Below, in pieces: positions 1 through 4,906 of a DNA stretch of 5,215 bases (positions are counted from its first letter, which is position 1; every line of letters begins with the position of its first letter). Origin of the DNA: Neptunomonas sp. (GTDB lineage: Bacteria; Pseudomonadota; Gammaproteobacteria; Pseudomonadales; Balneatricaceae); NCBI GenBank assembly GCA_004195305.1, contig SDWN01000886.1, positions 1 through 5,215 on the forward strand, given 5' to 3'. The notes below the pieces were generated by a model that ran no database searches, was not told where the DNA came from, and saw only the letters and a program-made list of their open reading frames with translations. A program made the translations under genes and the position numbers.

Positions 1-1
1 C

Positions 2-34
2 CACGCACAGGGCACCGACGAAGTCGGCAAGTAG
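2..34 (+). CDS. possible 3' end of an unidentified gene cut by the window start
   Basis: In frame 2 the first 11 codons read HAQGTDEVGK followed by a TAG stop. Third codon positions are rich in G/C, as in the confident genes of this window, which suggests a coding tail. Ten residues are far too few to identify a family. A small CCGAC/GTCGG hairpin (15-27) lies inside it. Frame 1 also reads open to a TAA at 55-57 but gives an arginine-rich, less protein-like string. This is a weak call based only on base composition. Confidence 0.22.
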   Translation, partial: HAQGTDEVGK

Positions 35-71
35 CGGGGCGCATGACGCACGATTAAAGCGTTTTCTTGCT

Positions 72-79
72 TCGTTCTT
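72..79. repeat. left 8-bp target-site duplication (TCGTTCTT)
   Basis: TCGTTCTT directly abuts the outer end of the left inverted repeat at 80. The identical 8-mer begins at 397, immediately after the right inverted repeat. Exact repeats at both boundaries are the expected footprint of DDE-type transposition. Confidence 0.6.
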
Positions 80-200
80 CCTGATTACCCATGATCCTCA
101 GCCATCACAGCGACGAGCGATAGGAATACAGGCTCACGTAGGGTTATGTATGCGATTACCGTCGCCAAATTCTCCTGAACACCGTAATGACAAGACGCTA

Positions 201-235
201 TAGCACTGTGGGAGCCTGCCCGCAGGCGATCTTTT
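201..235 (+). repeat. REP-type unit 1
   Basis: This unit contains the core TGTGGGAG, then GCCTGC-CC-GCAGGC (a perfect 6-bp stem at 214-227), then GGCGATCTT. The layout of GTGGGAG, hairpin, GCGATC is that of Pseudomonas-type repetitive extragenic palindromes. The 35-bp stretch recurs in the same orientation at 313-347 with only two differences. Confidence 0.75.
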
Positions 236-260
236 AGTAGTTGCAGAACTAAAAAATGAC

Positions 261-287
261 AAGATCGCCGGGAGCCCCGCTCCCACA
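261..287 (-). repeat. REP-type unit 2, inverted
   Basis: The unit begins with AAGATCGCC and ends with CTCCCACA, which are the complements of the ends of unit 1, so it lies in the opposite orientation. Its central stem differs: GGGAGC-CCC-GCTCCC (270-284). Units 1 and 2, facing each other across a 27-bp spacer, form a pair of about 81 bp (207-287) like a REPIN/BIME doublet. Confidence 0.72.
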
Positions 288-312
288 AGACCCAAGCTCG
301 CGACGGGACAGG

Positions 313-347
313 TAGCACCGTGGGAGCCTGCCCGAAGGCGATCTTTT
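313..347 (+). repeat. REP-type unit 3
   Basis: This is a near-exact direct copy of 201-235, exactly 112 bp downstream, matching at 33 of 35 positions. The differences are T207/C319 and C223/A335. The second breaks one pair of the GCCTGC/GCAGGC stem, so this unit may be a decayed or solitary copy. It ends just before the right inverted repeat of the enclosing element. Confidence 0.72.
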
Positions 348-395
348 CGCGAGAATAGATCGGTTCAATCATGGCTGAGGTTTGTGGGTAATCAG

Positions 396-427
396 GTCGT
401 TCTTTGTCGCGTTTGACAAAGAATGAC
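396..427. other. 13-bp hairpin containing the right target-site duplication
   Basis: GTCGTTCTTTGTC (396-408) pairs with GACAAAGAATGAC (415-427) around the loop GCGTTT, with 12 Watson-Crick pairs and one G-T pair. The left arm includes the 8-bp duplication at 397-404. All but the outermost pair would have existed before insertion, so the element seems to have landed in one arm of an existing hairpin. No T run follows, so a simple intrinsic terminator on the plus strand is not supported. Confidence 0.6.
397..404. repeat. right 8-bp target-site duplication (TCGTTCTT)
   Basis: This 8-mer is identical to 72-79 and begins at the first base after the right inverted repeat. Confidence 0.6.
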
Positions 428-428
428 G

Positions 429-444
429 CCGCCCGAGGGGGCGG
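429..444. other. GC-rich hairpin CCGCCC/GGGCGG
   Basis: A perfect 6-bp stem (429-434 with 439-444) closes a GAGG loop. It sits one base after the preceding 13-bp hairpin, so the two form a compact double stem-loop. The role is unknown; no T run follows on either strand. Confidence 0.45.
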
Positions 445-533
445 AACTAACGCTTCACGGCAGAAACAGTAGTACAGCACTAACACCCTCAAAACCAGTC
501 AGGGCAGAGCTGCACTGGTCGCAACAACTAACT

Positions 534-552
534 GGGGCATAGCCCTTTTTTT
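534..552 (+). terminator. weak terminator-like stem with T7 run
   Basis: GGGC-ATA-GCCC (535-545) is followed directly by seven T residues (546-552). The stem is only 4 bp, or 5 with a G-T pair at its base, so termination would be inefficient. A bulged hairpin (494-519) and an unpaired CGCAACAACTAA-like stretch precede it, which would also suit a small RNA or leader, but no promoter is clear. Confidence 0.3.
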
Positions 553-565
553 GGACTGAACTCTC

Positions 566-600
566 GGCTATGGGCTATGGGCTATGGGCTATGAGCTATT
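566..600. repeat. 7-bp tandem repeat (GGCTATG), five units
   Basis: Four perfect copies of GGCTATG (566-593) are followed by a degenerate fifth, AGCTATT. Such an array is prone to slippage, so copy number may vary between strains. Read in the 8-base phase GGGCTATG, three copies (starting at 572, 579 and 586) are the exact reverse complement of CATAGCCC at 538-545, the right side of the nearby terminator-like stem. Confidence 0.85.
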
Positions 601-668
601 GGTGCACAGGGTGTTCTGCTGGCTAACGTTCGGCTGGGAGAGCAGATGCAATTCTCAACTCGCAGTTG

Positions 669-706
669 AATGAGAATAATTATCGTTTACATTCTAATTG
701 TTCTCA
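669..706. promoter_or_regulatory. Fur-box-like operator, double dyad
   Basis: TGAGAAT-A-ATTATCG (671-685) fits the 7-1-7 Fur consensus TGATAAT-N-ATTATCA at 12 of 14 defined positions. A second, weaker half-symmetric box lies at 691-706 on the other strand. TGAGAATAATTA (671-682) and TAATTGTTCTCA (695-706) are inverted repeats matching at 11 of 12, so the whole stretch is one long dyad, as expected for overlapping or tandem Fur dimers. The nearest downstream gene is the DUF2057 gene at 903, about 200 bp away, which would imply a long leader or an intervening promoter. Iron control is inferred from the motif only. Confidence 0.6.
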
Positions 707-832
707 GCTAAGATTCGCGTCGGTTAGCGGTAATGCATTATTGTTTAAGCACTTTTGGCGATTACTTGAAGTTTTTGTGGCGATGCAACATTGTTGTAGC
801 ATTCTGATACTAGGATACATTGCAACGCGAGT

Positions 833-844
833 TAAGGCGCCTTA
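833..844. other. perfect 12-bp palindrome TAAGGCGCCTTA
   Basis: This perfect inverted repeat lies 58 bp before the GTG start of the DUF2057 gene. It could be an operator half-site pair or a leader hairpin; nothing identifies the factor. An 11-nt palindrome, CAACATTGTTG (786-796), lies shortly upstream in the same leader. Confidence 0.35.
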
Positions 845-902
845 GCAGTGGTTACAGGTTTTGCCGCAGGGGTATTGACAGGTCACCCATTGGAGTTGTT
901 TT

Positions 903-1583
903 GTGATCAGGGTAATCAGGACGGGACTTTTAATCAGCATCTTATCGGTCGCTCTGATCGGTCAGGCCCACGCGGCGATTAACCTGAGTTTGACCGTGGG
1001 TATCGAGCTGCTGGCTATTAATGGGCATGCGCCCTCGGAGTCCGTCGTGTCGGCCAATAAACTGCGCCTGAAGCTCGAGAATGGCGTCAACCAGTTGTTG
1101 CTGCGGTACGGTACTGAGATCAAGATGGCAGGCAACGAACGCGAGTATGCACGCAGTGAAATTTTTGTGGTTCGGTTCGAGGCCAGCGACAGCCAGATTG
1201 TCCTGCAGGCCCCGTCGCTCAGAAGCCAGCGCGATCTCAAGCGGTTTAATCGGGCCCCCGAATGGCGGCTGACAACGCGCGCTGGAGAGGTCGTGCCGGT
1301 ACAGATAGCATCGTTGAAGAAAGAGGGATTCCAGCTCAATCGGGATTACCTGGCTGAACTGGCTGAGTTTAATCGCGGCGCCTCTGCTGCCGCTTATGCG
1401 CCTCAGGCGCGTGCTGCGGAGGCATCTGATGCAGCTCGGCAGGCTATAAACGCTGATCGGAGCGAGTCGCAACGAGCGCTGGAGATGTTGACCTACTGGT
1501 ATCAGAAGGCGGATCAGCAGACGCAACGTCAGTTCCAACGTTGGCTGGATCGATCCGGTGTACGCCCCCCTAATAATAAGTAA
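903..1583 (+). CDS. DUF2057 (YccT-like) periplasmic protein
   Basis: A 226-residue exported protein of the DUF2057/UPF0319 family (E. coli YccT). Residues 1-24 form a signal peptide: a basic start (MIRVIR), a hydrophobic core, and an AHA cleavage site before AINLSL. The mature N-terminus has the family's beta-rich pattern with 'LKLENGVNQLLLRYGTEI' (about 58-75), corresponding to the 'ELDNGPHQLVFRVEKTI' region of YccT. The C-terminus 'LTYWYQKADQQTQRQFQRWL' (about 196-215) matches the YccT '[20 protein letters not shown]' helix. The GTG start is supported by GGAG at 892-895, 7 nt upstream. YccT has been reported as a periplasmic inhibitor of curli assembly (CsgI); whether this distant relative acts on an amyloid is unknown. 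A Fur-like operator lies about 200 bp upstream, and the porin follows after 134 bp with no visible terminator between. Family assignment is from recalled motifs. Confidence 0.87.
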   Translation: MIRVIRTGLLISILSVALIGQAHAAINLSLTVGIELLAINGHAPSESVVSANKLRLKLENGVNQLLLRYGTEIKMAGNEREYARSEIFVVRFEASDSQIVLQAPSLRSQRDLKRFNRAPEWRLTTRAGEVVPVQIASLKKEGFQLNRDYLAELAEFNRGASAAAYAPQARAAEASDAARQAINADRSESQRALEMLTYWYQKADQQTQRQFQRWLDRSGVRPPNNK

Positions 1584-1680
1584 AACAATAGCGAAATAAC
1601 GCTTTGTACGACATTGATGCGCCTCTCATTCCGAGGTGCAGGGATTACTTCGTATTTAATTTAACGGTATCTAACCTAAC

Positions 1681-1693
1681 GGTTTTTAAAACC
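1681..1693. other. AT-rich palindrome GGTTTT-T-AAAACC in the porin leader
   Basis: A perfect 6-bp inverted repeat around a single T lies 12 bp before the GGAG ribosome site of the porin gene. TAACGGT occurs twice just upstream (1662-1668 and 1677-1683). This may be an operator or a leader structure affecting ribosome access. No good sigma-70 promoter pair is evident in 1584-1717; TTTAAT at 1655-1660 is the best -10 candidate but lacks a matching -35. Confidence 0.3.
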
Positions 1694-1717
1694 ACGACGA
1701 CCCTTGGAGAAGTAAAC

Positions 1718-2650
1718 ATGAGAAAACTGATTCTGGCCTCCGCCATTGCTGCAATCACCGCAGGTTCCGCTCAAGCGGCAACCGTTTACGAAGGCAAAGG
1801 CCTGACCTATAAGGTCAAGGGTGACTTTCAGGTGCAGCTGCGTAAGGATCTTGGCGATAATCAGCATCTTGACGTCGAGTTCGATGACCTGGAAATCAAG
1901 AACAGCATCGAATATGCCTTTGGCGAGAATCTGACCGCCTTTGGTCAGCTGGACTTTGGTTTCAAGGATGCCGCAGAAGGTAAGCCGTCTGGCAGCAAGC
2001 TGGAAGAGGCCTACCTGGGTCTGGATTTCGGTTCGGTGCGGGTCGCGGTGGGTAAGATGGATTTGGCCACCGACGAGTTTGGTGTTGATGCTGCTTACGA
2101 GAATGAGAACAACGAAGACCGTTTTGATGCCCAGGGTACCGATGGCGATGACGTGATTCGTGTCGATGCCCAGGTTGGAAATGTTGACCTGGTAGCGTCC
2201 TACGAACTCGAAGCCGACGGTGAAGACAGTGCCAGCGGCAAGTATTTTGACCTCTATATCGGCACCGAGATCGCCGGTATTGAACTGGGCGCGGCCTATC
2301 AGTCCAGTAGTGCTATAACGAATCCAGGGGATACCTGGGGTGTGTCGGCGGTGTTCGATGCTGGTGTCGCCAAGATCGGCGCGGATTACAGTAGCTCCAA
2401 TCTGAAAGGTAAAGACGCGGATCAGCTCAACCTGGTTGCCATAGTGCCGGTTGCCGCAACGACTAAAGTTGCGCTGGGTATCAATCGTATTGACGATGAC
2501 AGTGTGGCGGATGAAGTGAACGAGTGGTACGTCAATGCTACTTACAAGGTTGCATCCCAGAAAAATATCAGCGTGTTCGCCGAGATCGCCGATACCGACC
2601 AAAACAACGTTAACCTGGGTTACCTGGTAGGTATGCGCCTCAGGTTCTGA
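1718..2650 (+). CDS. Gram-negative outer-membrane porin
   Basis: A 310-residue outer-membrane beta-barrel porin (Gram-negative porin family, Porin_4-like), presumably a trimeric channel for small solutes. Residues 1-20 are a signal peptide with an AQA site, leaving a mature chain starting ATVYEGKG of about 290 residues, somewhat shorter than OmpC/OmpF. Alternating amphipathic strands with short turns fill the chain: 'GDFQVQLRKDL', 'SIEYAFGENLTAFGQLDFGF', 'EEAYLGLDFGSVRVAVGKM'. The acidic segment at about 118-136, after the 'VGKMDLATDEFG' strand, fits the pore-constricting loop 3. The chain ends GYLVGMRLRF, with the terminal aromatic residue recognised by the BAM machinery. The protein is rich in Asp/Glu, as in marine or halophilic bacteria. 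The ATG at 1718 is chosen over an upstream in-frame start because GGAG (1706-1709) sits 8 nt before it and the signal peptide begins there. The substrate cannot be read from the sequence. Confidence 0.93.
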   Translation: MRKLILASAIAAITAGSAQAATVYEGKGLTYKVKGDFQVQLRKDLGDNQHLDVEFDDLEIKNSIEYAFGENLTAFGQLDFGFKDAAEGKPSGSKLEEAYLGLDFGSVRVAVGKMDLATDEFGVDAAYENENNEDRFDAQGTDGDDVIRVDAQVGNVDLVASYELEADGEDSASGKYFDLYIGTEIAGIELGAAYQSSSAITNPGDTWGVSAVFDAGVAKIGADYSSSNLKGKDADQLNLVAIVPVAATTKVALGINRIDDDSVADEVNEWYVNATYKVASQKNISVFAEIADTDQNNVNLGYLVGMRLRF

Positions 2651-2652
2651 TT

Positions 2653-2672
2653 TGAACCGATCTGAACCGATC
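2653..2672. repeat. 10-bp tandem duplication after the porin stop
   Basis: TGAACCGATC occurs twice head to tail, starting two bases after the porin stop codon. It is probably a simple replication duplication. Confidence 0.7.
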
Positions 2673-2733
2673 TTCCCCGGGTTTTTGCAAGCGGGTGCCC
2701 ACCCCTTCAGGGGCCCCGGTAGCAGAATCAAAG

Positions 2734-2758
2734 GCTGGCATTCGTGCCAGCTTTTTTT
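2734..2758 (+). terminator. intrinsic terminator of the porin gene
   Basis: GCTGGCA (2734-2740) and TGCCAGC (2745-2751) form a perfect 7-bp stem closed by the very stable TTCG tetraloop, followed by seven T residues (2752-2758). It lies 83 bp after the porin stop. On the opposite strand the same stem is followed by CTTTGATT, so it may also stop, less efficiently, transcripts arriving from the convergent ytoQ gene. Confidence 0.93.
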
Positions 2759-2762
2759 GCTT

Positions 2763-2851
2763 TCAACCCGCCGGGTTGATGGTTGACGGTTAATACCTTG
2801 CCGTTATTCAGCGGACCGCTGCTGCAGGGTTCGCTTACGCTTCGTGAACCC
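2763..2851. other. cluster of three palindromes between convergent genes
   Basis: Three inverted repeats follow the porin terminator. The first is TCAACCCG-C-CGGGTTGA (2763-2779, perfect 8-bp arms). The second is CAGCG-GAC-CGCTG (2809-2821). The third is GGGTTC/GAACCC enclosing 13 bases (2827-2851). None has a clear T run on the minus strand, where the ytoQ transcript would end. They could act as RNA 3'-end stabilisers, factor-dependent termination sites, or remnants of intergenic repeats. Confidence 0.5.
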
Positions 2852-2866
2852 GGTGGGGCGCGATTG

Positions 2867-3307
2867 TTAAGGTTGGAGTACGTATTTGAGGGTCTCAACG
2901 ACCTGTTCGGTCGTTTGCGCCCAAGCCAACGCAGATGCGTCAACCTCTTTCAGGGGGTGGATAAGCTCTTCCGAGTGCAGCGTAATATAAGGTTTGCCAA
3001 CAGCCGCGCAGTAGCCGGCATCAAACGCCGCATTCCACTGTTTGTACTTTTCACCAAATCGGATCACGACCAGGTCGGCCTTTTCAATCTGGCCTTTGGT
3101 GCGAATCAGGTTGACCTTCGCCGACTGGTGATCGCGCCAAAAATTAGCAGGCTGGGGGCCCAGATGGTCGCCAGCGGCATCGCTGGCATCGTGGTCGGTC
3201 ACGGCAGACAAAATTTCGATGTCCAGCCCCAAGGCTTCGACACCCTGCTTTATCTCGCTTCTCCACGCGCTGTGGATCTCTCCGGAAAGATAGACTCTGT
3301 AGCTCAT
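2867..3307 (-). CDS. ytoQ: YtoQ family protein (nucleoside 2-deoxyribosyltransferase-like)
   Basis: A 146-residue cytoplasmic protein matching the YtoQ family, which belongs to the nucleoside 2-deoxyribosyltransferase-like superfamily and has no established reaction. Family landmarks are 'YLSGEIHSAWR' (6-16), 'DHDASD' (38-43), 'NLIRTKGQIEKADLVVIRFGEKYKQWN' split around residues 66-92, with the hallmark FGEKYKQWN at 84-92, 'DAGYCAAVGKP' (96-106) and 'HPLKE' (117-121). The length agrees with B. subtilis YtoQ (about 148). The ATG at 3307 is preceded by AGGA (3319-3316) with 8-nt spacing and begins exactly where the family begins. A longer in-frame start at 3418 would overlap the upstream MFS gene and add unrelated residues. 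It lies 70 nt behind the MFS gene on the same strand, so cotranscription is likely. An open frame antisense to it (2783-3424, plus) is a shadow. Confidence 0.9.
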   Translation of the reverse strand: MSYRVYLSGEIHSAWRSEIKQGVEALGLDIEILSAVTDHDASDAAGDHLGPQPANFWRDHQSAKVNLIRTKGQIEKADLVVIRFGEKYKQWNAAFDAGYCAAVGKPYITLHSEELIHPLKEVDASALAWAQTTEQVVETLKYVLQP

Positions 3308-3329
3308 GTCGGTATTCCTGATCGTGGTT

Positions 3330-3342
3330 GTAAAATTTTTAC
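3330..3342. other. AT-rich palindrome between the MFS and ytoQ genes
   Basis: GTAAAA-T-TTTTAC is a perfect 13-nt inverted repeat in the 70-nt spacer of the minus-strand gene pair, 11 bases beyond the ytoQ ribosome site. It could be an operator or part of a private ytoQ promoter. It is too AT-rich to be a strong terminator stem. Confidence 0.3.
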
Positions 3343-3377
3343 GGGTTGCGGGTTCCAGTTTGGCACGTTGAACCAAG

Positions 3378-4595
3378 CTAAGCTGTTTGTGTCCGTAACC
3401 GCAGCACCGGGCGCTCATCGATGACGATATGAACCAGTGCGGTCAGTAGCGCGAGTCCTGCCGCAGACCACCAGACCAGGGTGTAGGCACCGGTTTGGTC
3501 ATACAGGTAACCGCCCAGCCAGACCCCCAGAAAAGAGCCCAGCTGATGGTTTAGAAACACGATGCCATAAAGGGTGCCCATGTGTCTGAGGCCGAACATC
3601 TGCGCAACCAGTCCGGACGTGGGCGGTACCGTGGCCAGCCACAAGAAACCGGTCACAATCGAAAACAGATAGACCGAGGTGGTGCTCATGGGCGCGAGCA
3701 TAAACAGCGTTATCGCCGCTGCACGCAGGGTATAAATGATGCCCAGCAGGTTTTTCTTCGAGTGCTTACCCGACCACGAGCCAAACAGCAGGCAGCCGAA
3801 AATATTGAACAGCCCGATCAGCGACAGGCTGGTGACCGCCACGCTGGCGTCAAAGCCTTGATCGGCTAAAAACGCGGGCATGTGTACGGTGATGAACGCC
3901 AGCTGGAAGCCACAGACAAAAAATCCCGCGATCAGCAGCCAGTAGTGCATATGGCCACTGGCTTCTTTGAGGGCCGCGGCCAGGCTCTGGGATGCGTGGG
4001 TGGTGTTGGCTGCTGCCGTATTAGCGCCGTCATTGCGAAACGGTGCTGCCAGCAACAGCATGCCCAGGGCGCCACCGGCCAGAATGATGAGCGCCGTTTG
4101 CCAGCCGTAACTGACGATAAACTCCTGTGCAATCGGGATCACCAGCAGCTGCCCGGCAGAGCCCGCGGCCGTGCCTAGGCCCAGCGCAAAGGCGCGCTTC
4201 TCCGGGGCTACCATCCGCGCCAGCGCGGGTAGCACCACGCCAAAGCCGGTCCCGGCAATCGCCATTCCGATTAAGATACCGCTGCCCAGGTGTAAGCCCA
4301 AAAAGGATTCGGCAGTTGCGGTCACATACAGACCGAGGGCGTATAACAGTGTGCCGCCAACCAATACCCTGGCGGTGCCGAAGCGATCGGCGATGGCGCC
4401 AGCAACCGGTTGGAACAGGCCCCAGCACAGGTTCTGCAGCGCCAGCGAGAAGGCGAACACTTCACGGCCATAACCGAACTGAGTCGATATGGGGGCCATA
4501 AAGAATCCCATCGACGAGCGGATCCCGAAGTTGATCGCCAGCAGCACGCAGGCAAAGGCTACGAAAAGGCTAAGGAGTTTGACCGGAGTTGTCAT
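3378..4595 (-). CDS. MFS transporter
   Basis: A 405-residue inner-membrane transporter of the major facilitator superfamily with about 12 hydrophobic segments, a normal length. The signature motif A of the loop between helices 2 and 3 is GAIADRFGTAR (66-76), with the key Asp70 and Arg71. A degenerate second-half counterpart, GSWSGKHSKK, is at 282-291. A polar loop rich in Ala/Asn/Thr at about 198-216 (RNDGANTAAANTTHAS) separates the two six-helix halves. The N-terminal 'NFGIRSSMGFFMAPISTQFGYGREVFAFSLALQ' region is typical of the monocarboxylate/oxalate-formate (MCT/OFA-like) branch, which suggests an organic anion substrate, but this is inference. The ATG at 4595 follows GGA (4606-4604) with an 8-nt gap. 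The gene probably leads a unit with ytoQ. Confidence 0.9.
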   Translation of the reverse strand: MTTPVKLLSLFVAFACVLLAINFGIRSSMGFFMAPISTQFGYGREVFAFSLALQNLCWGLFQPVAGAIADRFGTARVLVGGTLLYALGLYVTATAESFLGLHLGSGILIGMAIAGTGFGVVLPALARMVAPEKRAFALGLGTAAGSAGQLLVIPIAQEFIVSYGWQTALIILAGGALGMLLLAAPFRNDGANTAAANTTHASQSLAAALKEASGHMHYWLLIAGFFVCGFQLAFITVHMPAFLADQGFDASVAVTSLSLIGLFNIFGCLLFGSWSGKHSKKNLLGIIYTLRAAAITLFMLAPMSTTSVYLFSIVTGFLWLATVPPTSGLVAQMFGLRHMGTLYGIVFLNHQLGSFLGVWLGGYLYDQTGAYTLVWWSAAGLALLTALVHIVIDERPVLRLRTQTA

Positions 4596-4906
4596 AAATC
4601 GTTTCCAGCACAGTCTGTGCGTTACTTGGGTTAGGCGGTTAGGCGGTTGATCGGGCGCGATGGGCTCGAAGATAACCGCTAGCCTGATTCATGAGGTCAT
4701 GTCGGAAAAGAGATCAGGACACCGATTTAGAGCGGGCATTTTAAAGCAGAAGTGAGTCTGATAGGTAGCGCCTGGACGCATCAATCAACACAAATATGGC
4801 GCCGGGCGGTCCTGGTACTATTCAGGACGCTGACGGGGTTTGCGGAGTAGATCAGTGTTAAGCCCGACAACCCTCTGAGATCAGGGGCCGGGCTACTCAA
4901 CCAAGG
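4596..4906. other. intergenic spacer between the oxidoreductase and MFS genes
   Basis: This 311-base stretch has no convincing gene. It holds an 8-bp tandem repeat GTTAGGCG x2 plus GTT (4630-4648), a possible minus-strand -10 element TAAAAT (complement of 4738-4743, no good -35 found) for the MFS gene, and a stem-loop at 4861-4894 just past the oxidoreductase stop. The MFS promoter presumably lies here but cannot be fixed. Confidence 0.55.
4861..4894 (-). terminator. stem-loop after the oxidoreductase gene, possible terminator
   Basis: AGCCCG (4861-4866) pairs with CGGGCT (4889-4894), and the inside folds again through CCCTCTGA/TCAGGGG. It begins 12 bases beyond the oxidoreductase stop, the right place for a terminator. 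No T run follows on the minus strand, so it may instead protect the mRNA 3' end or depend on Rho. Confidence 0.4.

Larger units (their letters stand above)
80..396. mobile_element. MITE-like nonautonomous element, 317 bp, with 26-bp TIRs
   Basis: Positions 80-105 and 371-396 are imperfect inverted repeats matching at 23 of 26 positions. The outer 12 bases (CCTGATTACCCA and its complement) and the inner 10 bases (CCTCAGCCAT) match perfectly, and the differences fall in the 4-base middle. An exact 8-bp direct repeat, TCGTTCTT, flanks the pair at 72-79 and 397-404. The 265-bp interior is too short for a transposase and has no credible gene; it carries three REP-type units. This is the architecture of a miniature inverted-repeat element mobilised in trans. 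An 8-bp duplication occurs in several IS families (for example IS66, IS1595 and ISL3), but I do not recognise these ends and assign no family. The alternative is a chance arrangement, which is unlikely given exact abutment at both ends. Confidence 0.62.
35..902. other. gene-free, repeat-rich intergenic region
   Basis: No convincing protein gene lies in this 868-base stretch. The one long open frame, on the minus strand at 85-492, runs straight through the inverted repeat and all three REP units, and its translation resembles no family I know. From left to right the stretch holds the TIR-bounded element (80-396), two adjacent hairpins (396-444), a bulged stem ACCAGT/ACTGGT (494-519), a short GGGC/GCCC stem with a T7 run (534-552), a 7-bp tandem repeat (566-600), an AT-rich Fur-box-like operator (669-706), and a perfect 12-bp palindrome (833-844). 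The last 200 bases are presumably the leader and promoter region of the gene at 903, although no strong -35/-10 pair stands out. Confidence 0.7.

Noticed and set aside
201..347. CRISPR-like repeats in the left region
   Set aside because: There are only two direct copies with an inverted one between, the spacing is irregular, and the core is a REP motif; no cas genes are present.
358..367. 10-mer GATCGGTTCA shared in inverse orientation with the tandem repeat at 2653-2672
   Set aside because: A single shared 10-mer in a 5-kb window is expected by chance when all pairs are considered, and no flanking similarity extends it.
413..418. Perfect TTGACA that could be a -35 element
   Set aside because: It is part of a hairpin loop and arm, and no -10-like hexamer lies 16-18 bases downstream, where the sequence is G-rich.
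85..492. Minus-strand open frame of 135 codons
   Set aside because: It runs across both inverted repeats and all REP units, has no recognisable family pattern, and its length is explained by the open frames that REP sequences commonly create.
942..1538. Minus-strand open frame of 198 codons opposite the DUF2057 gene
   Set aside because: It is a shadow of a well-supported gene with signal peptide and family motifs on the plus strand.
1676..2731. Minus-strand open frame of 351 codons opposite the porin
   Set aside because: It is longer than the porin itself but has no signal or domain pattern, while the porin has a signal peptide, beta strands and a terminal phenylalanine.
3308..3418. Extended N-terminus of ytoQ overlapping the MFS gene
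   Set aside because: The family begins at the ATG at 3307, which has AGGA at the right spacing; the extra residues look like translated spacer and MFS sequence in another frame.
2783..3424. Plus-strand open frame of 213 codons
   Set aside because: It is antisense to ytoQ, whose protein matches a known family with a good ribosome site; the antisense translation matches nothing known to me.
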